6,099 bases of DNA, taken from an uncultured Clostridia bacterium (lineage in GTDB: Bacteria > Bacillota > Clostridia > Peptostreptococcales > Anaerovoracaceae). The position numbers were made by a program, and so were the translations under genes. The stretch is from the NCBI GenBank assembly GCA_946541285.1, contig CAMNJG010000093.1, positions 1-6,099 of the forward strand, given 5' to 3'. Below the pieces are notes generated by a model, which was not told the origin of the DNA, made no database searches, and saw nothing but the letters and a program-made list of their open reading frames with translations. Shown in pieces: positions 1 through 5,107 of this stretch (its first letter is position 1; each line of letters starts with the position of its first letter).

Positions 1-20
1 ATCATATCACATATTTTGGT

Positions 21-62
21 TCATGATGAGACTTTACGCAGGAAAAAACCGTTCATAATCAC
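21..62 (-). other. Tiny ORF behind a good Shine-Dalgarno (doubtful)
   Basis: Reading leftward, AAAGGAG (74-68) precedes a GTG at 62 by 5 bases and an in-frame ATG at 56 by 11 bases. The frame ends at TGA 23-21 after 11 codons from the ATG (MNGFFLRKVSS). No frame starting near this site stays open to the window edge, so it is not the start of a long gene visible here. It could be a short leader peptide for a gene to the left, a decayed start, or chance. No function is recognisable. Confidence 0.15.
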
Positions 63-113
63 AAATTCTCCTTTAAAATGCAGATTTATTTTTCTTTATG
101 GGGAAAAATAGTG

Positions 114-119
114 TATACT
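114..119 (+). promoter_or_regulatory. Candidate -10 box for mscL
   Basis: TATACT sits in an AT-rich stretch about 80 bases before the mscL start and matches the sigma-A -10 consensus at five of six positions. No convincing TTGACA-like -35 is visible at 16-18 bases upstream (the bases there are T-rich). The assignment therefore rests on the -10 alone. If it is right, transcription starts near 126 and the leader is about 75 bases long. Confidence 0.4.
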
Positions 120-120
120 G

Positions 121-140
121 AATGACGGAAAATGACGGAG
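121..140 (+). repeat. Tandem 10-bp direct repeat in the mscL leader
   Basis: AATGACGGAA is followed immediately by AATGACGGAG: two copies that differ only at the last base, with a period of one helical turn. They start 2 bases after the candidate -10 box. The second copy also forms an inverted pair GACG (134-137) / CGTC (144-147). The position would suit an operator, but no regulator is evident and chance is possible. Confidence 0.5.
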
Positions 141-184
141 TAACGTCCTGTTTCCGGTATTCTATTGTTTCCATTATTTCAGAG

Positions 185-190
185 AAAGGA
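185..190 (+). promoter_or_regulatory. Ribosome binding site of mscL
   Basis: AAAGGA ends 9 bases before ATG 200. It decides the start of mscL against the longer in-frame reading from position 122, which has no such site. Confidence 0.75.
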
Positions 191-199
191 TCATATCTT

Positions 200-619
200 A
201 TGGAAGAAAAAAAGGGTTTCATTGCTGAATTCAAAGAATTTATTTCCCGCGGCAGTGTTATCGACCTGGCTGTCGGTGTCATCATCGGTACTGCGTTCAC
301 TGCGATTGTCAACTCACTGGTAAACGATATCGTCATGCCGTTTATCGGATACCTTATCGGCGGCATGAGTTTCGAATCCTATAAACTGACCCTGCCGGCC
401 ATCGCGGGAAACGAACCGGCTGTCATCGCTTACGGCGCGTTCATCCAGGCTATCATCAATTTCCTGCTCATTGCCCTGGTGATTTTCTGTGTCATTAAAG
501 CCATCAACAAATTACACAAGAAAGAGGAAAAAAAGGAAGAAGCTCCTGCGCCTTCTGACGAAGTGAAGATGCTGACGGAAATCCGCGATCTCCTGAAAGC
601 GCAGTCAGAAAAGAAATAA
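200..619 (+). CDS. mscL: Large-conductance mechanosensitive channel MscL
   Basis: The product is a 139-residue integral membrane protein that forms a homopentameric pore. It opens under high membrane tension to release solutes during hypo-osmotic shock. The N-terminal amphipathic stretch (FKEFISRG, residues 11-18) is followed by TM1 (about 19-45), with the family signature DLAVGVIIG at 22-30 that lines the gate. By alignment, Gly26 and Gly30 match E. coli Gly22 and Gly26. A short extracellular loop (about 55-78) leads to TM2 (about 79-103). The C-terminus is a charged Lys/Glu linker (about 105-114) and a final helix (120-135) that bundles in the cytoplasm. Length is normal for the family (roughly 120-150). 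I chose ATG 200 because AAAGGA lies 9 bases upstream and the protein then starts as MscL proteins usually do. An in-frame ATG at 122 would add 26 unrelated residues and lies only 2 bases after the -10 box. The gene is monocistronic, with its own terminator, and converges on larC. Confidence 0.97.
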   Translation: MEEKKGFIAEFKEFISRGSVIDLAVGVIIGTAFTAIVNSLVNDIVMPFIGYLIGGMSFESYKLTLPAIAGNEPAVIAYGAFIQAIINFLLIALVIFCVIKAINKLHKKEEKKEEAPAPSDEVKMLTEIRDLLKAQSEKK

Positions 620-672
620 ACAGTGCCTGCTGATGAGCACGCATTACATAATCAATTATCCGGAATGATTCG

Positions 673-710
673 GGGCCGTTTCCATTTTCAGTGGAAACGG
701 CCCTTCTTCG
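673..710 (+). terminator. Rho-independent terminator of mscL
   Basis: A perfect 12-bp stem GGGCCGTTTCCA (673-684) pairs with TGGAAACGGCCC (692-703) around a 7-base loop. A pyrimidine/T-rich tail (TTCTTCG) follows on the plus strand. It lies 54 bases after the mscL stop. The left flank gives no T-run on the minus strand, so it acts mainly for mscL. Confidence 0.85.
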
Positions 711-712
711 TT

Positions 713-728
713 CTGTTCCCAGGAACAG
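713..728. repeat. Short inverted repeat
   Basis: CTGTTCC (713-719) and GGAACAG (722-728) are perfect 7-base arms with 2 bases between them, directly after the mscL terminator. The spacing is too tight for a good RNA hairpin but suits a dyad in DNA. Its role is unknown. Confidence 0.4.
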
Positions 729-735
729 CATCACA

Positions 736-760
736 GTCTGCTTCGCTCCTCAGAATGATA
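736..760. repeat. Stretch resembling a dispersed intergenic repeat
   Basis: The bases read GTCTGCTTCGCT then CCTCAGAATGAT. On the other strand this is ATCATTCTGAGG then AGCGAAGCAGAC. It resembles, from memory, a short repeat family built on TCATTCTGAG and GCGAAGC that is scattered between genes in many Firmicutes and other bacteria. It lies in the gap between two convergent genes, a typical place for such elements. Only one copy is seen in the window, so the repeat status is inferred. Confidence 0.35.
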
Positions 761-782
761 CATTTTTCCTTAAGTCAATGAT

Positions 783-806
783 ATTGAAAGGGAACGGTTC
801 CTCAAT
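783..806 (-). terminator. Imperfect hairpin after larC, possible weak terminator
   Basis: An inner dyad GGAAC (791-795) / GTTCC (797-801) is enclosed by ATTGA (783-787) / TCAAT (802-806), with three unpaired bases (788-790) on one side. Read leftward it follows the larC stop (828) by about 20 bases, and the run after it is CTTTCAATA-like, with no real T-tract. It is the only terminator-like structure for the lar operon before mscL, and it is weak. Confidence 0.3.
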
Positions 807-827
807 GACAGTGTCTGAAACACAATA

Positions 828-2198
828 CTACCGGAACAGCTCTGCCGCCTCGCTTTCGATCCTGCGCATGACTTCCCTCAGCGGCAGTCCCTTCTCAGAA
901 GCAATGGCTGCAGCGGTACGGTATTCCGGATAGGCACGCCTGCCTTCGCCCAGATCCACGACTTTGACATCAGCCGGTCCAAGACTGGTTTCCACGGTAT
1001 GGATTTCCCTTCGCAGAACAGTCCGTTCCATCGCGATCCGACGGATCCCGATCGTGGAGGTTTCCCTGAAAATGATTTCTTCCAGACGGGAAACATCGGA
1101 TGCCATACAGATCACATTCAGCTGATATGCCGGACGGTTTTTCTTCATATATATAGGATGATAATGCACATCCCTCGCGCCGGCGTCCAGAAGCCGGTCC
1201 ATCACATAGGCGAATTCTTCTCCGGTGGAATCGTCGATGTTTGTTTCCAGACGGAAGATTTTTTCTTCCTCATCCCCGGAAACGGTTTCGATCAGCATGG
1301 CACGGAGCATACCGGGAACCGTATACGCCCGTTTCCCTGCTCCGGTTCCGGTCCGCAGAATCCGGAAACGTTCCGGAAGCGAAAAATCCGTAGCGACCGC
1401 CGCGGCAAAGGCCGCGCCCGTCGGAGTCACATATTCTCCCCGGTAATCCGCAATGTGCAGCGGAAGTCCGTGCTTCCGGACAATATTCACTACCGCGGGT
1501 ACCGGTACCGGCAGTACCCCGTGCTGACAGCGGACGGTCCCGCGCCCCTCATAAAGAACCGGCACACAGACTTTCGCGGGAGCCAGACTGTCCAGACACA
1601 CCGCTGCCGCGATGATATCCACGATCGAATCAATCGCGCCGGCTTCGTGGAAACCGACTGTTTCCGGAGTCGCATCATGCGCTTCGGCTTCGGCTTCGGC
1701 CAGGATCCGGAAAGTCCGGTGCGCGATTTCCTTCGCGCCATCGGTCATGTCACACTGGTTGATGATCTCCATAATCTCAGCCAGATGCCTGTGCTCATGG
1801 CCATGCGCGTGACTGTGCGATTCTTCGTGATGATGCCCTGCACCATGATAATGGTCATGATGGTGTTCATGGTCGTGGCCATGCCGGTGTTCGTGATGAG
1901 AATGATGATGTTCATGGCTGTGGGTCTGTCCTGATTCTGCCGGGATACTGTCCCCAAACAGATAGGCCATATCATGATCATAATTTTCGTGCTCGTCATC
2001 CAGAATCACGTCAAAATCACAGGCATCTATCCCGTTTTTTACAACTCTGCTGATTTTTGTCTCAAATCCGTCCGCCGGGATACTGTTCAACGCGCTTTCC
2101 AGCGCTGCCCGGTCCGCTCCCAGATCGATCAGTGCCGCAACGATCATGTCCCCACTGATCCCGGTTGTCCCATCCAGATAAAGTATGTTATCCTTCAT
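828..2198 (-). CDS. larC: Nickel pincer cofactor biosynthesis protein LarC (nickel-inserting CTP-dependent cyclometallase)
   Basis: The product is a 456-residue cytoplasmic enzyme that inserts nickel into the thiocarboxylated pyridinium nucleotide made by LarB and LarE, using CTP. This is the last step of NPN cofactor synthesis for lactate racemase and related enzymes (family knowledge). Visible features are the family N-terminus LYLDGTTGISGDM (6-18); a His-rich segment (93-138, 25 His among 46 residues) that probably loads nickel; the conserved GFHEAGAIDSIVDI block (182-195); TPTGAA (258-263); and the C-terminal nucleotide-binding half starting near ETNIDDSTGE (318-327). In Lactobacillus plantarum the protein is encoded as larC1/larC2 joined by frameshifting; here it is one uninterrupted frame. 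It is somewhat longer than usual (about 400-430), mostly because of the His stretch. ATG 2198 has GGGAG 6 bases upstream and overlaps the end of larB by 11 bases, so the two are probably translationally coupled. Confidence 0.95.
   Translation of the reverse strand: MKDNILYLDGTTGISGDMIVAALIDLGADRAALESALNSIPADGFETKISRVVKNGIDACDFDVILDDEHENYDHDMAYLFGDSIPAESGQTHSHEHHHSHHEHRHGHDHEHHHDHYHGAGHHHEESHSHAHGHEHRHLAEIMEIINQCDMTDGAKEIAHRTFRILAEAEAEAHDATPETVGFHEAGAIDSIVDIIAAAVCLDSLAPAKVCVPVLYEGRGTVRCQHGVLPVPVPAVVNIVRKHGLPLHIADYRGEYVTPTGAAFAAAVATDFSLPERFRILRTGTGAGKRAYTVPGMLRAMLIETVSGDEEEKIFRLETNIDDSTGEEFAYVMDRLLDAGARDVHYHPIYMKKNRPAYQLNVICMASDVSRLEEIIFRETSTIGIRRIAMERTVLRREIHTVETSLGPADVKVVDLGEGRRAYPEYRTAAAIASEKGLPLREVMRRIESEAAELFR
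1785..1922 (-). other. His-rich nickel-binding segment within larC
   Basis: This part of larC encodes residues 93-138: 25 His with Glu, Asp, Ser, Gly and Arg between them, mostly in HxH and HHH patterns. At DNA level it is a run of CAT/CAC codons alternating with GAA/GAC/GGC. The matching plus-strand text (atg/gtg-rich) creates long spurious ORFs. His-rich loops of this kind occur in LarC and in nickel chaperones such as HypB and UreE (family knowledge). Metal storage or delivery is inferred. Confidence 0.85.
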
Positions 2199-2940
2199 GA
2201 TTTACTCCCAGTAAATTAATCTGTGACGCGATATATCCCGCGCCATACCCATTATCAATATTCACTACTGCGACACCATTCGCGCAGGAATTGATCATCG
2301 TCAGTAAAGCGGCCAGTCCGTTCATCGACGCGCCATAGCCCACGGATGTCGGTACCGCGATCACCGGTTTATCCACCAGCCCTCCCAGCACGCTGGCCAG
2401 CGCTCCTTCCATCCCGGCCACAGCGATGATACAGTTCGCCTGCTGGATTTCTTCCAGATTGGCCAGCAGCCTGTGTAATCCGCTGACACCGATATCATAA
2501 ATCCGCCGCACGCTGCTCCCCAGGAATTCCGCCGTCTGCGCCGCTTCTTCCGCCACCGGGATATCCGCTGTTCCCGCGGTACAGACCGTAATCAGTCCAC
2601 GACGCTGTTTTTCCTGACTTTCCATTTTCAGGATCCGGGATACCGGATCATACTGCACCTGCGGAATCTGTGCCCTGACCACCTGATACTGCTTTTCTGA
2701 AGCCCTTGTCCCCAGAACTTCTCCTTCTCTTTCGAAGATTCTCTGAAAAATCTCCCTCAGCTGTTCATCCTGTTTCCCGGAACAGAACACGACCTCCGCA
2801 GCCCCTGACCGGATCTTCCTGTGCGAGTCAATCCGGGCGTATCCCAGGTTTTCAAAAGGTTCCCTGCGCAGCACGCTTTCGGCGTCCTCAACACTGAGTG
2901 TTCCTGCCTGTACAGAACGCAGCAGTTCAGTCAGTTCCAT
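2188..2940 (-). CDS. larB: Nickel pincer cofactor biosynthesis protein LarB (NaAD carboxylase/hydrolase, AIR carboxylase-like)
   Basis: The product is a 250-residue cytoplasmic enzyme. LarB carboxylates the pyridinium ring of nicotinic acid adenine dinucleotide at C5 and cleaves the phosphoanhydride. This gives the dicarboxylated mononucleotide and AMP, the first step of NPN synthesis (family knowledge). The N-terminal region carries the family motif around RIDSHRKIRSG (36-46) and FCSGK (52-56). The C-terminal PurE-like domain has TAGTADIPVAEEA (121-133), the GVSGLHRLL block (151-159), VAGMEGALASVLGG (174-187), PTSVGYGAS (197-205) and NSCANGVAVVNIDNG (217-231). Cys219 is in the place of the cysteine reported to attach covalently to the substrate ring in the L. 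plantarum enzyme. Length is normal. The start at 2940 is supported by AAAGGAGG 7 bases upstream. It is the first gene of the larBC operon; neither LarE nor LarA is encoded next to it. Confidence 0.95.
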   Translation of the reverse strand: MELTELLRSVQAGTLSVEDAESVLRREPFENLGYARIDSHRKIRSGAAEVVFCSGKQDEQLREIFQRIFEREGEVLGTRASEKQYQVVRAQIPQVQYDPVSRILKMESQEKQRRGLITVCTAGTADIPVAEEAAQTAEFLGSSVRRIYDIGVSGLHRLLANLEEIQQANCIIAVAGMEGALASVLGGLVDKPVIAVPTSVGYGASMNGLAALLTMINSCANGVAVVNIDNGYGAGYIASQINLLGVNHEG

Positions 2941-2947
2941 GCGTCTG

Positions 2948-2955
2948 CCTCCTTT
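2948..2955 (-). promoter_or_regulatory. Ribosome binding site of larB
   Basis: On the minus strand AAAGGAGG lies 7 bases before the larB ATG. It is a near-perfect anti-16S match and suggests strong initiation for the first gene of the operon. Confidence 0.85.
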
Positions 2956-3027
2956 CCGTCACTTCTGTCAGACATATCCTTTTCACGACGGAACCGGGCC
3001 ACCGTTTTCCGCCTCAGTCCGACTCAT

Positions 3028-3055
3028 ATTCTACCACAGCTTTGACGTTTTTCAC
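3028..3055 (-). promoter_or_regulatory. Predicted promoter of the larBC operon
   Basis: On the minus strand a -10 box TAGAAT (3033-3028) is preceded by TGG, giving an extended -10. It lies 16 bases after a -35-like GTGAAA (3055-3050), which matches TTGACA at four of six positions. Transcription would start near 3021, leaving a leader of about 80 bases before larB. The leader contains an imperfect dyad, CGGAA (2989-2993) / TTCCG (3007-3011). A second GTGAAAA lies at 2986-2980. Confidence 0.5.
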
Positions 3056-3067
3056 CTCTGTGAAGAA
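3048..3067. promoter_or_regulatory. Dyad overlapping the lar -35 region, possible operator
   Basis: TTCAC (3051-3055) and GTGAA (3060-3064) are perfect 5-base arms 4 bases apart. Allowing one mismatch the arms extend to 8 bases (3048-3055 / 3060-3067). The dyad covers the predicted -35, so a bound protein there would block or aid polymerase. No regulator gene is visible. In L. plantarum lar genes are controlled by the Crp-Fnr type regulator LarR, but I cannot show that this is such a site. Confidence 0.35.
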
Positions 3068-3097
3068 AGGATTCTTTGCAGGAAAGAAAATAATTAT

Positions 3098-3120
3098 CCC
3101 CGCGTCAAACGCGGGGTTTT
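3098..3120. terminator. Hairpin between the two minus-strand operons, possibly bidirectional terminator
   Basis: CCCCGCGT (3098-3105) pairs perfectly with ACGCGGGG (3109-3116) around a 3-base loop. The plus strand continues with TTTT. The minus strand continues into an AT-rich run (ATAATTATTTTC). No plus-strand gene precedes it, so its likely use is as the second terminator for the SLH/phosphatase operon coming from the right. Confidence 0.7.
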
Positions 3121-3128
3121 CGATATAC

Positions 3129-3164
3129 AAAAACGCGGATTTCTCTCAAAGGACAAATCCGCGT
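3129..3164 (-). terminator. Rho-independent terminator of the SLH/phosphatase operon
   Basis: Read leftward, ACGCGGATTT (3164-3155) pairs with AAATCCGCGT (3142-3133) in a perfect 10-bp stem with a 12-base loop. A run of five T on the minus strand (3133-3129) follows. It begins 11 bases after the stop codon of the metallophosphoesterase gene. Confidence 0.85.
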
Positions 3165-3175
3165 GATCGCCGTCA

Positions 3176-5089
3176 TCAATCTGTTTTTGGATTATTTCTG
3201 CTGTAGTTCATCAGCATCGTCGCCACCTGGGCCCTCGTTGCCAGGCCCTTTGGCACCAGCAGCTGACCGCCCATACCGTTGATCATATGGATGCCACTGG
3301 CCCAGCTCAGTGCTTCTGCTGCCCATTCCGAGATCTCACTACAGTCCTGAAACGCATCCAGGTTCCCGCGGACAGCCGCGCTTTCCTTCATATCCGGATC
3401 CTGTGATGTATACCGGAACAGGATCGCGGCGATCTGCTCCCGGGTGATGAAATCCTCCGTGCCAAATACAGCGCCGCCGTAGCCGGTAATGAAGCCCTGC
3501 TCACTGGCCCAGGTCACGGCGTCCGTATACCACTGGCCTTCCCGGACATCCGTAAAGGTATCTGGTCCCGCAGGCGCCGGGCTTCCGTTCATCCGCCAGA
3601 GCACGGTCGCGAACATCGCCCTGGTCATGCTCCGGTCCGGCGCGAACTCTGTGTCGGAAACGCCGTTGAACACTTTGTTGTCCACCGCCCATCCGACGGC
3701 TTCCGCATACCAGGCTTCTTCCGGGACATCCTCAAAACGCCCTGCCCCGGACCGTCCGGAACGGGCATTCAGCACCGCGTAATCCAGTTCCTGTCCGTCC
3801 CGGTCAAAACACTGTATTTCCAGGGTCTGATCACTGGCATGGATGATCTGGTAATTCGATACTCCGTAAATCGTCCGTTCCATACTGGTTTCATCAGCGG
3901 AGGAATAGAACTTCTCGCCGGACACGCCCATCACCTGGGTAATCCCCTGGTCATAATCGATCAGGCCACCGGTCAGCGGGAGGGAACGGCAGTAAACATG
4001 CTGGTGACCGCAGAGCAGCAGATCCAGTCCGCCTTCCTCCAGGAGCGGCCCCCAGTGCTCCTGTACCAGGTCAGCGACCCGGTCGGAATGGACCGCGTAC
4101 AGAGGATGGTGCATCACCGCGATTTTCCAGGAGGAATCCTCTGCTGACTGTAAATCCTGACGGATCCAGGAAGCAATTCTGCTGTCATCCTCTTCGTCCA
4201 GCTTCTGTTCTCCGGAATACACCCAGGAATTGAGCACCATGATATGGACAGGACCGTAGTCAAAAGAATAGAATTCTTCTTCAAAGCCTTCCGGCCCGTT
4301 CACCGGCAGTGTAAAGGAATCCAGATACAGCTCCGGCTTCCCGCTGAGGAAATTGCTCTCATGATTCCCGTTTGTCGCAAAAAGAGGAATCCCGGAAAAA
4401 ACCGGTGCCGCCGCGTCAAAGAACATATCAAACTGTTCTGTGCTGATCCCGCTCTCTACAATATCGCCTCCCATAATCCCGAATCTCATATCCGGATTAA
4501 GGGACAGCGCTTTTTCCGCGAGCTGCCCCCACCGGGTGAACTCGCCTTCCGCTTCCTGATTTACCTGTACATCTCCGAAATACGCGAATGTCAGTGTTTC
4601 CGGCTTTTCCGGAGGTGTCGTGAACCGCAGGACCCCGCTGCTGTCCTCCCGGACATCTCCCGAAGCGCTGCCTCCGCTCTTTTCACTGACAATCCGGTAC
4701 GTATAGACGGTTTCGGGCTTCAGTCCTGTCAGAGTGGCATGCCACTGCGTGCCACCATCTGACAGTGTACTGGTATGATCCACTCTGGCAGCTTCTTCCT
4801 TCTGGATCCGGTCTGTGCCAGCCTCCTGTATCTGTTCCAGTGTCTGTCCTTCTCCGGCGATATACTCTATCCGTGCTGACTGAGCCTCCGCGGAATCCTG
4901 CCACGTAACAGACATGGAATTCCATGGATCCGCTGTCCAGGACAGCCTCACCAGGGAAGGACAGTCCGGGGCGCTCCGGATCAGCTGCGCTGAGGATACA
5001 GCCGGAAAGACTGTAAGCATCAGTACAGCCGCCAGCAGCAATGATGAAAGCGATCTGAAAACCCGACTCAGATTATGTGAAGTAAACAT
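3176..5089 (-). CDS. Secreted SLH-anchored metallophosphoesterase, purple acid phosphatase-like
   Basis: This 637-residue protein has a signal peptide (hydrophobic core about 16-30, probable cleavage after SSA at 34). A fibronectin-like N-terminal domain of the purple acid phosphatase type spans about 43-158, with LTGLKPETVYTYRI at 120-133. The metallophosphatase domain (about 166-425) shows the metal motifs in order: FGDVQ (D173), GGDI (D209), NGNHE (N241, H243), MHHP (H327) and CGHQHVY (H362, H364). The Tyr found in GDxxY of true purple enzymes is absent (GDIVES). Three SLH repeats (about 452-500, 512-562, 580-631) carry MTRAM, ITREQ and ATRAQ, which should dock the protein on the secondary cell-wall polymer. 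It is therefore probably a surface phosphomonoesterase or phosphodiesterase; the substrate is unknown. ATG 5089 has GGAG 5 bases upstream. The gene follows the upstream SLH gene after 18 bases, so the two are likely co-transcribed. All catalytic motifs are intact. Confidence 0.9.
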   Translation of the reverse strand: MFTSHNLSRVFRSLSSLLLAAVLMLTVFPAVSSAQLIRSAPDCPSLVRLSWTADPWNSMSVTWQDSAEAQSARIEYIAGEGQTLEQIQEAGTDRIQKEEAARVDHTSTLSDGGTQWHATLTGLKPETVYTYRIVSEKSGGSASGDVREDSSGVLRFTTPPEKPETLTFAYFGDVQVNQEAEGEFTRWGQLAEKALSLNPDMRFGIMGGDIVESGISTEQFDMFFDAAAPVFSGIPLFATNGNHESNFLSGKPELYLDSFTLPVNGPEGFEEEFYSFDYGPVHIMVLNSWVYSGEQKLDEEDDSRIASWIRQDLQSAEDSSWKIAVMHHPLYAVHSDRVADLVQEHWGPLLEEGGLDLLLCGHQHVYCRSLPLTGGLIDYDQGITQVMGVSGEKFYSSADETSMERTIYGVSNYQIIHASDQTLEIQCFDRDGQELDYAVLNARSGRSGAGRFEDVPEEAWYAEAVGWAVDNKVFNGVSDTEFAPDRSMTRAMFATVLWRMNGSPAPAGPDTFTDVREGQWYTDAVTWASEQGFITGYGGAVFGTEDFITREQIAAILFRYTSQDPDMKESAAVRGNLDAFQDCSEISEWAAEALSWASGIHMINGMGGQLLVPKGLATRAQVATMLMNYSRNNPKTD

Positions 5090-5107
5090 ACGTTCTCCGC
5101 CTCTGCA

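Noticed and set aside
122..199. N-terminal extension of mscL from the in-frame ATG at 122
   Set aside because: It adds 26 residues unlike MscL, has no ribosome binding site, and begins almost on the -10 box. ATG 200 has AAAGGA at good spacing and gives the normal family start.
504..734. 76-codon minus-strand ORF across the 3' end of mscL and its terminator
   Set aside because: It overlaps the mscL coding region and runs through both arms of the terminator stem. No domain is recognisable.
1785..1922. His-codon run considered as a tandem repeat or CRISPR-like array
   Set aside because: The periodicity comes from alternating His codons in one continuous larC frame. There are no regular repeat-spacer units.
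999..1934. 311-codon plus-strand ORF opposite larC
   Set aside because: It is antisense to a well-conserved LarC. The translation is full of low-complexity Met/Val/Phe runs produced by the His codons on the other strand, with no family resemblance.
2956..3206. Plus-strand ORFs of 74-102 codons spanning the lar promoter and the terminators
   Set aside because: They run through two hairpins and a promoter region, have no good ribosome binding site and read as low-information sequence.
3839..4147. 102-codon plus-strand ORF
   Set aside because: It lies wholly opposite conserved metal-binding motifs of the phosphatase gene and has no independent support.
4244..4762. 172-codon plus-strand ORF opposite the metallophosphoesterase
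   Set aside because: It is antisense to a gene with all catalytic motifs intact. It is rich in Arg and Cys, has no recognisable domain and no convincing ribosome binding site.
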